Source: Haladaptatus pallidirubidus
GTDB taxonomy: Archaea; Halobacteriota; Halobacteria; Halobacteriales; Haladaptataceae
DNA length: 64,000 nt
Direction: 5' to 3'
Assembly (NCBI RefSeq): GCF_020700235.1
Contig: NZ_CP085301.1
Location: 2,232,001 to 2,296,000 of the forward strand
Part shown: positions 26,453-34,308 of the stretch, piece by piece
Layout of the letters: every line of letters starts with the position of its first letter
How positions within the stretch are numbered: the first letter of the stretch is position 1
The notes under the pieces: generated by a model
Told to the model about the DNA's origin: nothing
The model's database searches: none
Seen by the model: the letters and a program-made list of their open reading frames with translations, nothing else
Program-made: the position numbers and the translations under genes

Positions 26453-27193
26453 ATGCAGTCCATCGACGAAGTTCACATCGCTCCGCTCGGGTACGAGTAC
26501 GACCGAATCGTCGAACCGGTTCGAAAACACGGTGTCGATGTCCTCTATCTTCTCGAACACGACGGCCCGCCGAACGAGCGCCCGGTGTATCACGACGAAC
26601 TGAAATCGGTTCTGGCGAACGACGGTATCGACGTTCGAAGCGAGGCCGTCGATCTGCTCGACATCTACGACGTGCTCGGCGTTGTGACGACGCTCGTCTC
26701 CGACCACGAGGACGACATCGTGCGCGTGAACGTTTCGAGCGGGTCGAAGCTCTCCGCTGTCGGCGCGGCAATCGCCTGCATGGCGACGAACGCCACGGCG
26801 TACTACGTCGAACCGGAAGGATACGCGCACCAAGACCGGGACGAACGCCAAAGCTACGGCTACGTCGGCGAAGAAGTTCTCCCGACATATCCAATCGAAT
26901 CACCGACGCGCGACCAAGTCGCCGTGATGGATTACTTGGAGGAGGCAGACACGGAAGTGTACACACCGAAGAAAAAGGACATCATCAACTACGCCGAGAG
27001 CGCAGAGTTGTCGTTCATCTCGGAGAGCAGCCCAGCGAACGACAAGGCGAAGTTCGCACTGTTAAACGCCAATATCGTCGACCCACTCGCCGGAGATGGC
27101 TACGTGAACGTCTCAAAAGTTGGCCGCCAAAAACAGGTGACGCTGACCGAAACGGGCCGGGACGTGCTTCGTGCGTTTCGACATAAACTATAA
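26453..27193 (+). CDS. HFX_2341/DUF6293-type regulator with CARF-like N-terminal domain
   Basis: A 246-residue protein. The N-terminal 150 residues have a Rossmann-like layout with VNVSSGSKLSAVGAAIA, which resembles the ligand-binding loop of CARF domains that bind cyclic oligonucleotides. The C-terminal 90 residues form a winged helix (LLNANIVDPL then VTLTETGRDVLRAF). Haloarchaeal relatives are annotated as transcriptional regulators. The ATG at 26453 (MQSIDEVHIAPLGYEYDR) is the conserved family start and fits leaderless transcription from tttaacg at 26422. No CRISPR array or cas gene is in the window. Confidence 0.8.
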   Translation: MQSIDEVHIAPLGYEYDRIVEPVRKHGVDVLYLLEHDGPPNERPVYHDELKSVLANDGIDVRSEAVDLLDIYDVLGVVTTLVSDHEDDIVRVNVSSGSKLSAVGAAIACMATNATAYYVEPEGYAHQDRDERQSYGYVGEEVLPTYPIESPTRDQVAVMDYLEEADTEVYTPKKKDIINYAESAELSFISESSPANDKAKFALLNANIVDPLAGDGYVNVSKVGRQKQVTLTETGRDVLRAFRHKL

Positions 27194-27395
27194 TGAGAAT
27201 AGACACTTCGAAAGCAATTATTAGTTAGAATAGTATGCGAAGTAATGAGATTATGAATAGTTTTGATACTATCGATAGTTTTGTGATAGTACTGAATAGG
27301 TATCGAACGAATCAGTAGTTGATGACGACGTAGCGCCCTCCCCCACGCGTCCCCGACGATACCCGGGCGTTGGTTCCCCCCCACTTCGACCCTCG

Positions 27396-27421
27396 CTGGA
27401 CTCCGGTACAACCGAGTCCAG
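27396..27421. ncRNA. Strong hairpin in a possible non-coding RNA
   Basis: ctggactc (27396-27403) pairs perfectly with gagtccag (27414-27421) across a ten-base loop, and the stem extends with one bulge. It sits in the middle of the GC-rich 27330-27490 block, which lacks coding signal. I could not match it to SRP RNA, RNase P RNA or a tRNA. Confidence 0.3.
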
Positions 27422-27540
27422 TTCGCCGAACCTCCACGACCACCCCTGAATCCCCGCCGACGCTTCGGCCCTCCCCATCAATCGTCGTCGGACGGACGCT
27501 ACTCGTCATCGGTTTGCCCCACGGCAAATCACTTCTCCAC

Positions 27541-27603
27541 AAAAAATTAGCACGCCCGTAGACTCTTCGCCTGAAGTGTACCAATTCGGTCACTCCGCCG
27601 GAG
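27541..27603 (-). terminator. Probable terminator of the KaiC-receiver operon
   Basis: Read leftward, the stop of the receiver gene is followed by the palindrome ACTCCGGCGGAGT (27591-27603) and, 40 bases on, by a TTTTTT run at 27541-27548. Archaeal termination mainly needs the T run. Confidence 0.45.
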
Positions 27604-27615
27604 TTACCTCGACCG

Positions 27616-27996
27616 CTATCCGTTCATCCGAATGTATTCCATCAGACCGCGTATCGTCGCCTGCAAATCCGCCTTGTCCACCGGCTTTTCGAGAATCGTT
27701 TGTGCGCCCCTGCTGACCGCCTTCTGACGCATCGCTGGCGGTATCTGCGCGGCGAGGACAAGCATCGGAATGTCGCGGTTGTTGAGTTGTTCGCACCGCT
27801 TCCAGATGTCCTCGGTGAAGCCGTCCACGTCGAGGACGGCGAGCGCCACGTCGTCCCGAACGGAGAGCAGTTCGTCGAACTCGTCCATGCTCGTCGCTAT
27901 TTCGACGTCGTAGCCGCCGTTTTCGAGTAATCCGGCGAGCAGTTCGAGGTTTCGTTCGCGCTTCCCGAGAGCGAGGATGAGTGCCGCCTCACCCAT
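27616..27996 (-). CDS. Degenerate response-regulator receiver protein (module 1)
   Basis: A 126-residue single receiver-like domain. The phosphate-accepting aspartate position is kept (LAVLDVDGF, Asp 56) and so is the lysine (LEKPV, Lys 104). The acidic pair near residue 10 that binds magnesium is absent (LALGKRER), and the Thr/Ser switch is Ala (LVLAAQ). It may therefore not be phosphorylated normally. Its ATG overlaps the stop of the KaiC-like gene by eight bases, so the two are made together. A paralogue lies at 31229-31594. Confidence 0.8.
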   Translation of the reverse strand: MGEAALILALGKRERNLELLAGLLENGGYDVEIATSMDEFDELLSVRDDVALAVLDVDGFTEDIWKRCEQLNNRDIPMLVLAAQIPPAMRQKAVSRGAQTILEKPVDKADLQATIRGLMEYIRMNG

Positions 27997-29464
27997 CGTG
28001 CGTCTCCGATGACTGTTGGGCCATCTCCGGCGAACCCGAGAGAACGCTGTTGAGTTGGGTGAGTGGTTCTCCAACTTTGAGACCATGTTCGGTGATTTCG
28101 AACTCGCGGAGCGTGCGCTCGAAGTCGCTCGTTCGCTTTTTCAACACGCCGATGGCCTTTCGCATCTCGCCCGTAACTTCGAGGTGGCGCAGAAAGATTA
28201 TATTGTCCGCGAGATAGCTGATTCCGGCTTCCGTGGCTTGGAACTCGCCGGTGATGGTGTCGATTTCGTCCACGAGGATGACGGTAACGCCCATGTTCTT
28301 GAGGTAGCGACAGAGCGAGTGGAGTTTTCTCACCAACACGCGTTCGTTGTCTTCCCGAAGGGAGAGCTTGTAGCCGTCGATACCGTCAATCATGACGATG
28401 CTGGTGTCGTTTTCCTCCACGTCTTTCCGAACTCGGTAGGCGAACTCGGTGGCGGAGCAGTCGAGGGGTTTCATCTCCTCCACTTCGAGCGACCCCTGTT
28501 CTTGCATCTGTTTGACCGGGATGTTGATGGTTTCGCTCCGTTGGCGGAACGTCTCCAGCGTTTCCTCGAACATATACATGACGGACCGCTCACCTCTGCC
28601 CGCGGCCTCTTTCATGAACTGCGTACCGACCGTCGTCTTCCCGACGCCGGTCGGGCCGCTAAAGATGCTGATGGTCCCGCGTTCGAGACCGCCGTGGAGC
28701 AGTTGGTCGACTTCTGGAACGCCCGAAGAGACGGATTCGATTTCGAACGTTCGGGAGTGGTTGATCGGTGAAATGTTTGGATACACCGCGAGGCCCCCCG
28801 ATTGAATTCGCATAGCGTGGTCGCCCTCGTTGACCGACGAGCCGCGGAATTTCGGGACGCTGATGGTACGCCCGTGCGTGGAATGTTTCAGTTCAATCGT
28901 GCCGTCGGTCATGTACTGCAAGTCGTCGTCAGATGATTCGTCGCTGTGTTGGGAGGTAAAGAGAACCGTCGCACCCTGCTCTTTCAGATAGTGCATAAAC
29001 GCGATGACCTGCTTTCGGAACTGATACTCGTCCGAGGTCAGATGCCGCAGACGGGTGAGCGGGTCAATGAACACCCGGTCGGGGTCGATGGATTCGACCC
29101 GCTCCGTAATTGCCCGCGTAAGCGGTTCCTGTTCGACTTCGCTCGGTCTGAAAATATCGTATGATTGTTCATCGACGAACACGTCAGAATCCGGACTCAA
29201 ATCGAGAAAGTGAACGTTCGAGAGGTCGATGTCGAGCGTCGATGCGTTGTCCCGAATGTCATCCGCGGTTTCCTCAAGGTTGACGAACAGAACCGTCTCA
29301 CCGGCCTCGACGCCGGCGGTGAGATAGTTCATTCCGAGAATCGTCTTTCCTGTCCCCGGGTCGCCTCGAAGAAGGTAGCTTCGTTTCGCAATGAACCCCC
29401 CTCGCAAAATTTCGTCGAGCCCCGATGTTCCGGTCGGTATTTTTGTCAGTTGGCTGTTACTCAT
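27989..29464 (-). CDS. KaiC-like two-domain ATPase (module 1)
   Basis: A 491-residue RecA-fold ATPase with two KaiC domains. Walker A in domain 1 is GDPGTGKT (about 34-41), in domain 2 GPTGVGKTT (about 270). Each has the paired catalytic glutamates after the next strand (VNLEET, YMFEET). In archaea such proteins act in signalling, often with receivers and sensor kinases, rather than in a clock. Closely similar along its full length to the protein at 31584-33068 and followed, like it, by an overlapping receiver gene. Confidence 0.9.
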   Translation of the reverse strand: MSNSQLTKIPTGTSGLDEILRGGFIAKRSYLLRGDPGTGKTILGMNYLTAGVEAGETVLFVNLEETADDIRDNASTLDIDLSNVHFLDLSPDSDVFVDEQSYDIFRPSEVEQEPLTRAITERVESIDPDRVFIDPLTRLRHLTSDEYQFRKQVIAFMHYLKEQGATVLFTSQHSDESSDDDLQYMTDGTIELKHSTHGRTISVPKFRGSSVNEGDHAMRIQSGGLAVYPNISPINHSRTFEIESVSSGVPEVDQLLHGGLERGTISIFSGPTGVGKTTVGTQFMKEAAGRGERSVMYMFEETLETFRQRSETINIPVKQMQEQGSLEVEEMKPLDCSATEFAYRVRKDVEENDTSIVMIDGIDGYKLSLREDNERVLVRKLHSLCRYLKNMGVTVILVDEIDTITGEFQATEAGISYLADNIIFLRHLEVTGEMRKAIGVLKKRTSDFERTLREFEITEHGLKVGEPLTQLNSVLSGSPEMAQQSSETHDG

Positions 29465-29616
29465 GCGCAGCGTTGCTATACCTGCTCAGTGGAACGGTAT
29501 ATTTCTACCGAAGTGCGCAGTCTCGAAAACATCTAAGTGTGGTAGTCGTTCAATGATTTATAAAATTCGAACAACCAGCGCAGTTTTATTTCGACGGCGC
29601 ATTCGAACAAACGAGG

Positions 29617-30276
29617 ATGTACCGCGATTGTTCGCATTCGCTCCACTCGGGCGCGACGGTGTACCCCGGCGACCCGCCCGTGAACTGCACGCCGCACGCC
29701 ACCCACAAGGCGGACGGCTATCGGGTCACCGACCTCGAACTCGGAACCCACAGCGGAACCCACGTCGATGCGCCTCGCCACACCGAACCCGAGGGCCGAA
29801 CTCTCGATTCGTTTCCTATCGAAACGTTCGTTTTCGACGCACTGCTGGTTGACTGTCGGGAGAAAGAGGCACGCGAACCGATTCGCCCCGCCGACCTTCC
29901 CGAATCGACCGACGACGACCTGCTCGTCTTTTACACCGGATGGGACGCCCATTGGGGAACTGACGACTATTTCAACCACCCCTATCTGACAGCCGAAACC
30001 GCGAGGTGGTGCGCAAACCACGACTACCACGTCGGCATCGACGCGCTAAACGTCGACCCGACGCCAAGCGAAAACGCGACCGACGAACCGGGGCCTGAAG
30101 ACGCCGACGAACCGACGGGCGTTCCCGCCCACCACGAACTGCTCGAAACCGACCACCTCATCGTGGAAAATCTGACCAATCTCGACGGATTGCCGCGTCG
30201 GTTCGCGCTCTCCGCATTGCCGCTTTCTGTGCGGAATGCCGATGGTGCGCCGATTCGTGCGGTTGCGGAGTATTGA
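29617..30276 (+). CDS. Cyclase-family (kynurenine-formamidase-like) hydrolase
   Basis: A 219-residue metal-dependent hydrolase of the cyclase family. The metal motif HSGTHVDAPRH is present, with an N-terminal DCSHSLHSGATVYPGDPP that is typical. Members hydrolyse N-formylkynurenine, isatin or unknown amides. A polar insert of about 20 residues (near 150-170) interrupts the C-terminal part. It lies between the two KaiC-receiver modules on the other strand; no functional link is evident. Confidence 0.85.
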   Translation: MYRDCSHSLHSGATVYPGDPPVNCTPHATHKADGYRVTDLELGTHSGTHVDAPRHTEPEGRTLDSFPIETFVFDALLVDCREKEAREPIRPADLPESTDDDLLVFYTGWDAHWGTDDYFNHPYLTAETARWCANHDYHVGIDALNVDPTPSENATDEPGPEDADEPTGVPAHHELLETDHLIVENLTNLDGLPRRFALSALPLSVRNADGAPIRAVAEY

Positions 30277-30305
30277 GCGTAAACGGGGCTCTCCCGCGGT
30301 TGCGC

Positions 30306-31052
30306 TCAGGGCAGATGGCATGCGAACACGTCGTCGTGAAGCGTCTCCGTAACAGTATTCAAAATGGTTTTCAAATTCTGCGTGTCGTACTGGTTGTACC
30401 GAACGAGGGTGTCCAGCGCCTCCTCGTCGCCCGCCTCGTACTGGTGCCAGAGTCGAACCGCGTCCCGCCCGCCGATATCCATGCCGCCGCGGCCGACGCC
30501 GAGTTCGTTTTCCACCGCGCTCAAGCCGCCGGAGAGGCCGAGTCGCTTACAGGTATACATCAAATCGAGGTGTGGGGCGTCCATCGACAGGTCGAAGTTG
30601 TGTTCCAAAAACGGTTGGTCGAACCGCTTGCCATTGAACGAAACGAGCAGGTCGGATTCTGAAAACTCGTGCCGGAGGGCATCGGTCGTGAGGTCGTCGC
30701 CGCGAACGAGCGTCTTCGTCTCGCCGCCTCGATGCAAACTGACGGTCGTGACGACGCTCGAATACTTGCTCAGGCCGGTCGTTTCGATGTCGAAAAAACA
30801 GGTGCTCTCCCGAAAGTTCTCGTACAGTCGCCAGTTCTCGCCGCTCGGAAATTCGGACGCGAAGTACCGCGAATTGCCGTCGTCCAGTTGCTCGCTCGCC
30901 GTGGCGATGAACGACTCGATTCTGTCACCCGTCGCGTTGCCGACGAGCGACGGATCGAACTCGTCCCAATCGGTTGCCCCGTTTTGCCACAGTTTCTGCT
31001 CCGTCTTCTCGCCCACCCCGCGGACGGGAATGAAACTGTTCTCGATTCGCAT
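30306..31052 (-). CDS. YprB-like RNase H-fold exonuclease
   Basis: A 248-residue protein. An N-terminal helix-hairpin-helix-like stretch (PVRGVGEKTEQKLW) precedes a DEDD-type exonuclease domain: CFFDIETTGL with Asp and Glu of motif I, LLVSFNGKRFDQPFLEHNF for motif II, and YNQYDTQNL for motif III. Related YprB proteins are predicted single-strand nucleases. It is convergent with the cyclase gene and sits between the KaiC-like modules. Confidence 0.82.
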   Translation of the reverse strand: MRIENSFIPVRGVGEKTEQKLWQNGATDWDEFDPSLVGNATGDRIESFIATASEQLDDGNSRYFASEFPSGENWRLYENFRESTCFFDIETTGLSKYSSVVTTVSLHRGGETKTLVRGDDLTTDALRHEFSESDLLVSFNGKRFDQPFLEHNFDLSMDAPHLDLMYTCKRLGLSGGLSAVENELGVGRGGMDIGGRDAVRLWHQYEAGDEEALDTLVRYNQYDTQNLKTILNTVTETLHDDVFACHLP

Positions 31053-31228
31053 TGCCGGATGATTTGACGAGAGGCTTAAAGACGTTGTCTCTTGCGGGCG
31101 AAAATAACCAGCGAGGTGACAGCAACGACGAACCCGAATCCGGAGTATCTATCGTTCTTGTCTCATTGAACGGTGAATGTAACCTGATCGGGGAGTCATC
31201 TGAAGTATCAAGAGCGAAGAATTTTAGA

Positions 31229-31594
31229 TCACCGCATCAACATCCCGCGAATCGTCGCCCGAAGGTCGACTGTATCGACCGGTTTTTCGAGGATGGAACG
31301 AACGCCGCGGCTGATCGCCTCGCGTCGAACGTGCGCGGGTGTCGATGGGGTGAAGACAACGGATTGAGCACCTTGTTCGTGCAGATAGCCGCATCGTTTC
31401 CACAAGTCCGCCGAAAACCCCTCCATATCGAGGATGGCGATTTCGATCGATTCGTCCTCGCAGAGAGCGGCGTCGAACTCCTCGACGGTGGTCGTGAGAC
31501 GCGCCGTGCAACCTTCTTGGTCGACGAGGTTGGAGAGCAGTTCGAGGTTTTGTTCGTTCTTGCTAAGGACGAGAACAACGGAGCTACCGCCCAT
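31229..31594 (-). CDS. Degenerate response-regulator receiver protein (module 2)
   Basis: A 121-residue receiver-like protein. Aspartate is kept (AILDMEGF, Asp 56), lysine is kept (LEKPV, Lys 104), the switch position is Thr (VVFTPST), but the acidic pair is again absent (LVLSKNEQ). It shares EF-D and LWKRC blocks with its paralogue at 27616. I choose the ATG at 31594, which overlaps the KaiC-like stop by 11 bases, matching module 1; a TTG at 31600 is the alternative. Confidence 0.8.
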   Translation of the reverse strand: MGGSSVVLVLSKNEQNLELLSNLVDQEGCTARLTTTVEEFDAALCEDESIEIAILDMEGFSADLWKRCGYLHEQGAQSVVFTPSTPAHVRREAISRGVRSILEKPVDTVDLRATIRGMLMR

Positions 31595-33068
31595 TTTCAA
31601 GTGTGGAGGCGGATTTGGGTCCGGTCCACTCCGGCGCGCCCGACAGAACGCCCCGAAGCCCGGTGAGCGGTTCGCCGACTTCGAGGCCGTGGTCGGTGAT
31701 TTTGAACTCGCGGAGCGTGCGCTCGAAATCGCTCGTCCGCTTTTTCAACACGCCGATAGCTTTTCGCATCTCGCCAGCAATTTCGAGATGGCGCAAGAAG
31801 ACGATGTTGTCGGCGAGGTAACTGATTCCGGCTTCAGTGGCTTGGAACTCGCCGGTGACGGATTGGATTTCGTCCACGAGGATGACGGAGACGCCCATAT
31901 CCTTGAGGTAGCGCGACAGCGTGTGAAGCTTTCTAACGAGCATCTCGTCGTTCTCACCGCTGACCGAGAGCTTGTACCCCTGCAAGCCGTCTATCATGAC
32001 GATGTCCGTCTCGTTCTTCTTGACTTCGTTCCGAACTTCGCGGGCGAACTCCATCGCCGAGTGGTCTAAGGGTTCGACCTCTTCGACTTCGAGCGCGCCT
32101 TGTTCCATCATTTCCCCGACGGGGATATCGATGGCCTCATTTCGGCGCATGAACGTCTCCGTGCTTTCCTCGAACATGTAGATAACCGACCGTTCGCCCC
32201 TGCTTGCGGCCTCCTTCATAAACTGGGTTCCGGCGGTTGTCTTGCCGACCCCAGTCGGGCCGCTCAACACCGTGACCGTCCCGCGCTCGATACCGCCGTT
32301 AAGCAGGTCGTCGATTTCGGTGACGCCGGACGGAATCGGTTCGGCGACGAACTCGGCGTCGTGACCGACCGTCGTCAGTTCCGGATAGACGGCGAGACCA
32401 CCCTGTTCGATTCGCATCGAGTGTTTTCCTTCCCTGATGGACGACCCGCGAAATTTCGGCACCGAAATGACGCGGCTCATATCTGGCTGTTCGAGTTGGA
32501 TGGTGCCGTCGGTCATGTACTGTAGGTCGTGGTCGGGTGAATCCGGCGTACTCTCCGAGGTGAGCAGTATCGTCGCCCCTTGTTCTTTCAGGTAGCGCAT
32601 GAACGCCATGACTTGCTTTCGGAACTGATAGGTATCCGACGTGAGATGACGAAGTTTCGTCAGCGGGTCGATGAACACCCGGTCGGGTGCTATCGACTCG
32701 ACACGCTCGGTAATCGCCGTGGTAAGCGGTTCCTGTTCGACTTCGCTCGGCGAGAAAATATCGTATGATTGGTCGTCAACGAAGATATCAGAATCCGGGC
32801 TCAAATCGAGAAAGTGAACGTCGGAGAGGTCGATTCCCAACGTTACTGCGTTCGCTCGGATGTCCTCCTCTGATTCTTCTAAGTTGACAAACAGAACCGT
32901 CTCATCGACCTCGACACCGGCGGTGAGGTAGTTCATTCCGAGAATCGTCTTTCCTGTTCCCGGGTCGCCCCGAACGAGATAACTCCGTCCTGGAATAAGT
33001 CCACTGTGCAGTATCTCGTCCAGTCCAGACACGCCCGTCGATATTCGCTCTGGTGGACTGTGGATCAT
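31584..33068 (-). CDS. KaiC-like two-domain ATPase (module 2)
   Basis: A 494-residue KaiC-like ATPase, clearly a duplicate of the one at 27989-29464: Walker A motifs GDPGTGKT and GPTGVGKTT, glutamate pairs VNLEES and YMFEES, and the same tail (VGEPLTGLRGVLSG) are kept. The extreme N-terminus and the last 15 residues differ most. It stands first in an operon with its own receiver. The promoter lies in the AT-rich 33069-33200 stretch. Confidence 0.9.
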   Translation of the reverse strand: MIHSPPERISTGVSGLDEILHSGLIPGRSYLVRGDPGTGKTILGMNYLTAGVEVDETVLFVNLEESEEDIRANAVTLGIDLSDVHFLDLSPDSDIFVDDQSYDIFSPSEVEQEPLTTAITERVESIAPDRVFIDPLTKLRHLTSDTYQFRKQVMAFMRYLKEQGATILLTSESTPDSPDHDLQYMTDGTIQLEQPDMSRVISVPKFRGSSIREGKHSMRIEQGGLAVYPELTTVGHDAEFVAEPIPSGVTEIDDLLNGGIERGTVTVLSGPTGVGKTTAGTQFMKEAASRGERSVIYMFEESTETFMRRNEAIDIPVGEMMEQGALEVEEVEPLDHSAMEFAREVRNEVKKNETDIVMIDGLQGYKLSVSGENDEMLVRKLHTLSRYLKDMGVSVILVDEIQSVTGEFQATEAGISYLADNIVFLRHLEIAGEMRKAIGVLKKRTSDFERTLREFKITDHGLEVGEPLTGLRGVLSGAPEWTGPKSASTLENGR

Positions 33069-33413
33069 ACCCTAGTATAGAATCACCGTAATACGCATAT
33101 ATCTCTATTGGGCGTGAAAGGAAGAAATAGCGGAGAGGGAGTCGTTACGTCGCTTTAATCGATTTCGATGCACAAATCTATAACTAAAGATACTATATCG
33201 GAGAAAATCCGACGCATCCGTCGTAATTGTATATATCATTAAATGTAACATTACTCGGGCGGACTTCGGAGTACGCGATCCGGAATAGCAGATGGGGGAC
33301 GAATAACAAAGGGCGATGAATCCGTATCTTCTACGATTGCGTGGTAGCGCTGAGCGGGAATCTCGTAGATTTCGCGAGGTTCCCACAACGGACCACGCAG
33401 GGTGAACAACACG
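33069..33413. promoter_or_regulatory. Divergent promoter region of KaiC-like and Rieske genes
   Basis: About 345 bases, AT-rich in its left two thirds (runs such as atacgcatatatc and aagatactatatcg). I see no gene. GGGTGA at about 33400 is a likely ribosome-binding sequence for the Rieske gene. Confidence 0.4.
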
Positions 33414-34280
33414 ATGTCAGAGGCGGATAAATATCCGGAAGACACGTCACGTCGTCGCTTCGTCAAGGGGGTCGTCGGAAGCGCGGCGTTGGCAGGTATC
33501 GGGACTGGAACGGTTGCAACGCTAAAATCCGCGACGGCACCGTCCGGCGCAGGGGGTGGTATCGTTCAGTACTACGGCGTCGAAAACACCGCGGGACCGG
33601 CACCGCGACCGATGCCGCAGATTCCGGTCGAAGTAGAGGACAATGGAGACGTGAAAGGTCTCTGGCCGGAGTTAAAAGAGGAGCAACAGGAAGGTCGCAC
33701 GATAACCGTCGCCGAACAGCAAATTGGCGGCGTCACGTACTCGTCGGAGTGGTTCCAGTACTGCGGCGTCCAGACGTATCCCGGCATCGCGCCGGACGCA
33801 GACCAAGATAACTATTTCCGCTACGCGCCGTCCTCACAGTACGAATGGCAGTCGTCGGAGGTAGAGGGTGGAGCCATCGTCAACGTCAGCGATTTCGAAG
33901 ATTACGAGTCGTGGGGGAACGAAATCGGGCAGTCGGGACTCGGAAAACCCGCCGTCGCGACGTGGCGCTCACAGGAGGTTCCCGCGAGCGGCACGATTCC
34001 CGTACAAATCATCAGAAGTACACGAGTCGAGGAGATGGCCAACAACAACCAGTGGTTGGGCGCAAGCACGCAGAGCGGCTTCATTGCCATCATGGACAAA
34101 TGCACGCATTTCTGCTGCGTGCCGCTGTTCAAGGGCGACCCCGGAAGTGCGAAGTTCGGTGCCGCGGACGAGATTTACTGTCCGTGCCACCAGTCGGTGT
34201 ACGACCCGTTCAGTATCGAACGAACGTCGTTCGTCGCGCTTCCGCGGCCCGATGACGACTCCGGAAGCTCCAGTGAATAA
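33414..34280 (+). CDS. Rieske [2Fe-2S] protein
   Basis: A 288-residue exported iron-sulfur protein. The N-terminus has a twin-arginine motif (SRRRFVKG) and one hydrophobic helix that may stay as an anchor. Cluster ligands are visible as CTHFCCVP and CPCHQS, about 40 residues apart. In the first box the residue before the disulfide cysteine is Cys instead of the usual Gly. Such proteins pass electrons in a bc1-type complex, but no cytochrome b gene is next to it. ATG at 33414 is preferred over GTG 33402 because GGTGA lies at the right distance. Confidence 0.87.
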   Translation: MSEADKYPEDTSRRRFVKGVVGSAALAGIGTGTVATLKSATAPSGAGGGIVQYYGVENTAGPAPRPMPQIPVEVEDNGDVKGLWPELKEEQQEGRTITVAEQQIGGVTYSSEWFQYCGVQTYPGIAPDADQDNYFRYAPSSQYEWQSSEVEGGAIVNVSDFEDYESWGNEIGQSGLGKPAVATWRSQEVPASGTIPVQIIRSTRVEEMANNNQWLGASTQSGFIAIMDKCTHFCCVPLFKGDPGSAKFGAADEIYCPCHQSVYDPFSIERTSFVALPRPDDDSGSSSE

Positions 34281-34308
34281 GACCCTTCGACGCCACCAGT
34301 CACGATGG

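Larger units (their letters stand above)
27194..27615. other. Intergenic: AT-rich repeat zone then GC-rich structured zone
   Basis: The left third (27200-27315) is AT-rich with near repeats of atagttttg and gatagta. From about 27330 to 27490 the sequence turns GC-rich with strong strand bias (runs of C on the plus strand) and contains a stable hairpin. No protein frame is convincing on either strand. The right end holds the presumed terminator of the KaiC-receiver operon. Confidence 0.5.

Noticed and set aside
26453..27193. CRISPR-Cas accessory gene (Csa3-like) as evidence for a CRISPR locus
   Set aside because: No repeats or cas genes are in the window; the family is also common as a stand-alone regulator.
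27330..27490. SRP RNA or RNase P RNA
   Set aside because: I could not find the conserved core sequences of either RNA, so I list it only as a candidate structured region.
27989..33068. Circadian clock locus
   Set aside because: KaiA and KaiB are absent and archaeal KaiC-like proteins are mostly signalling ATPases.
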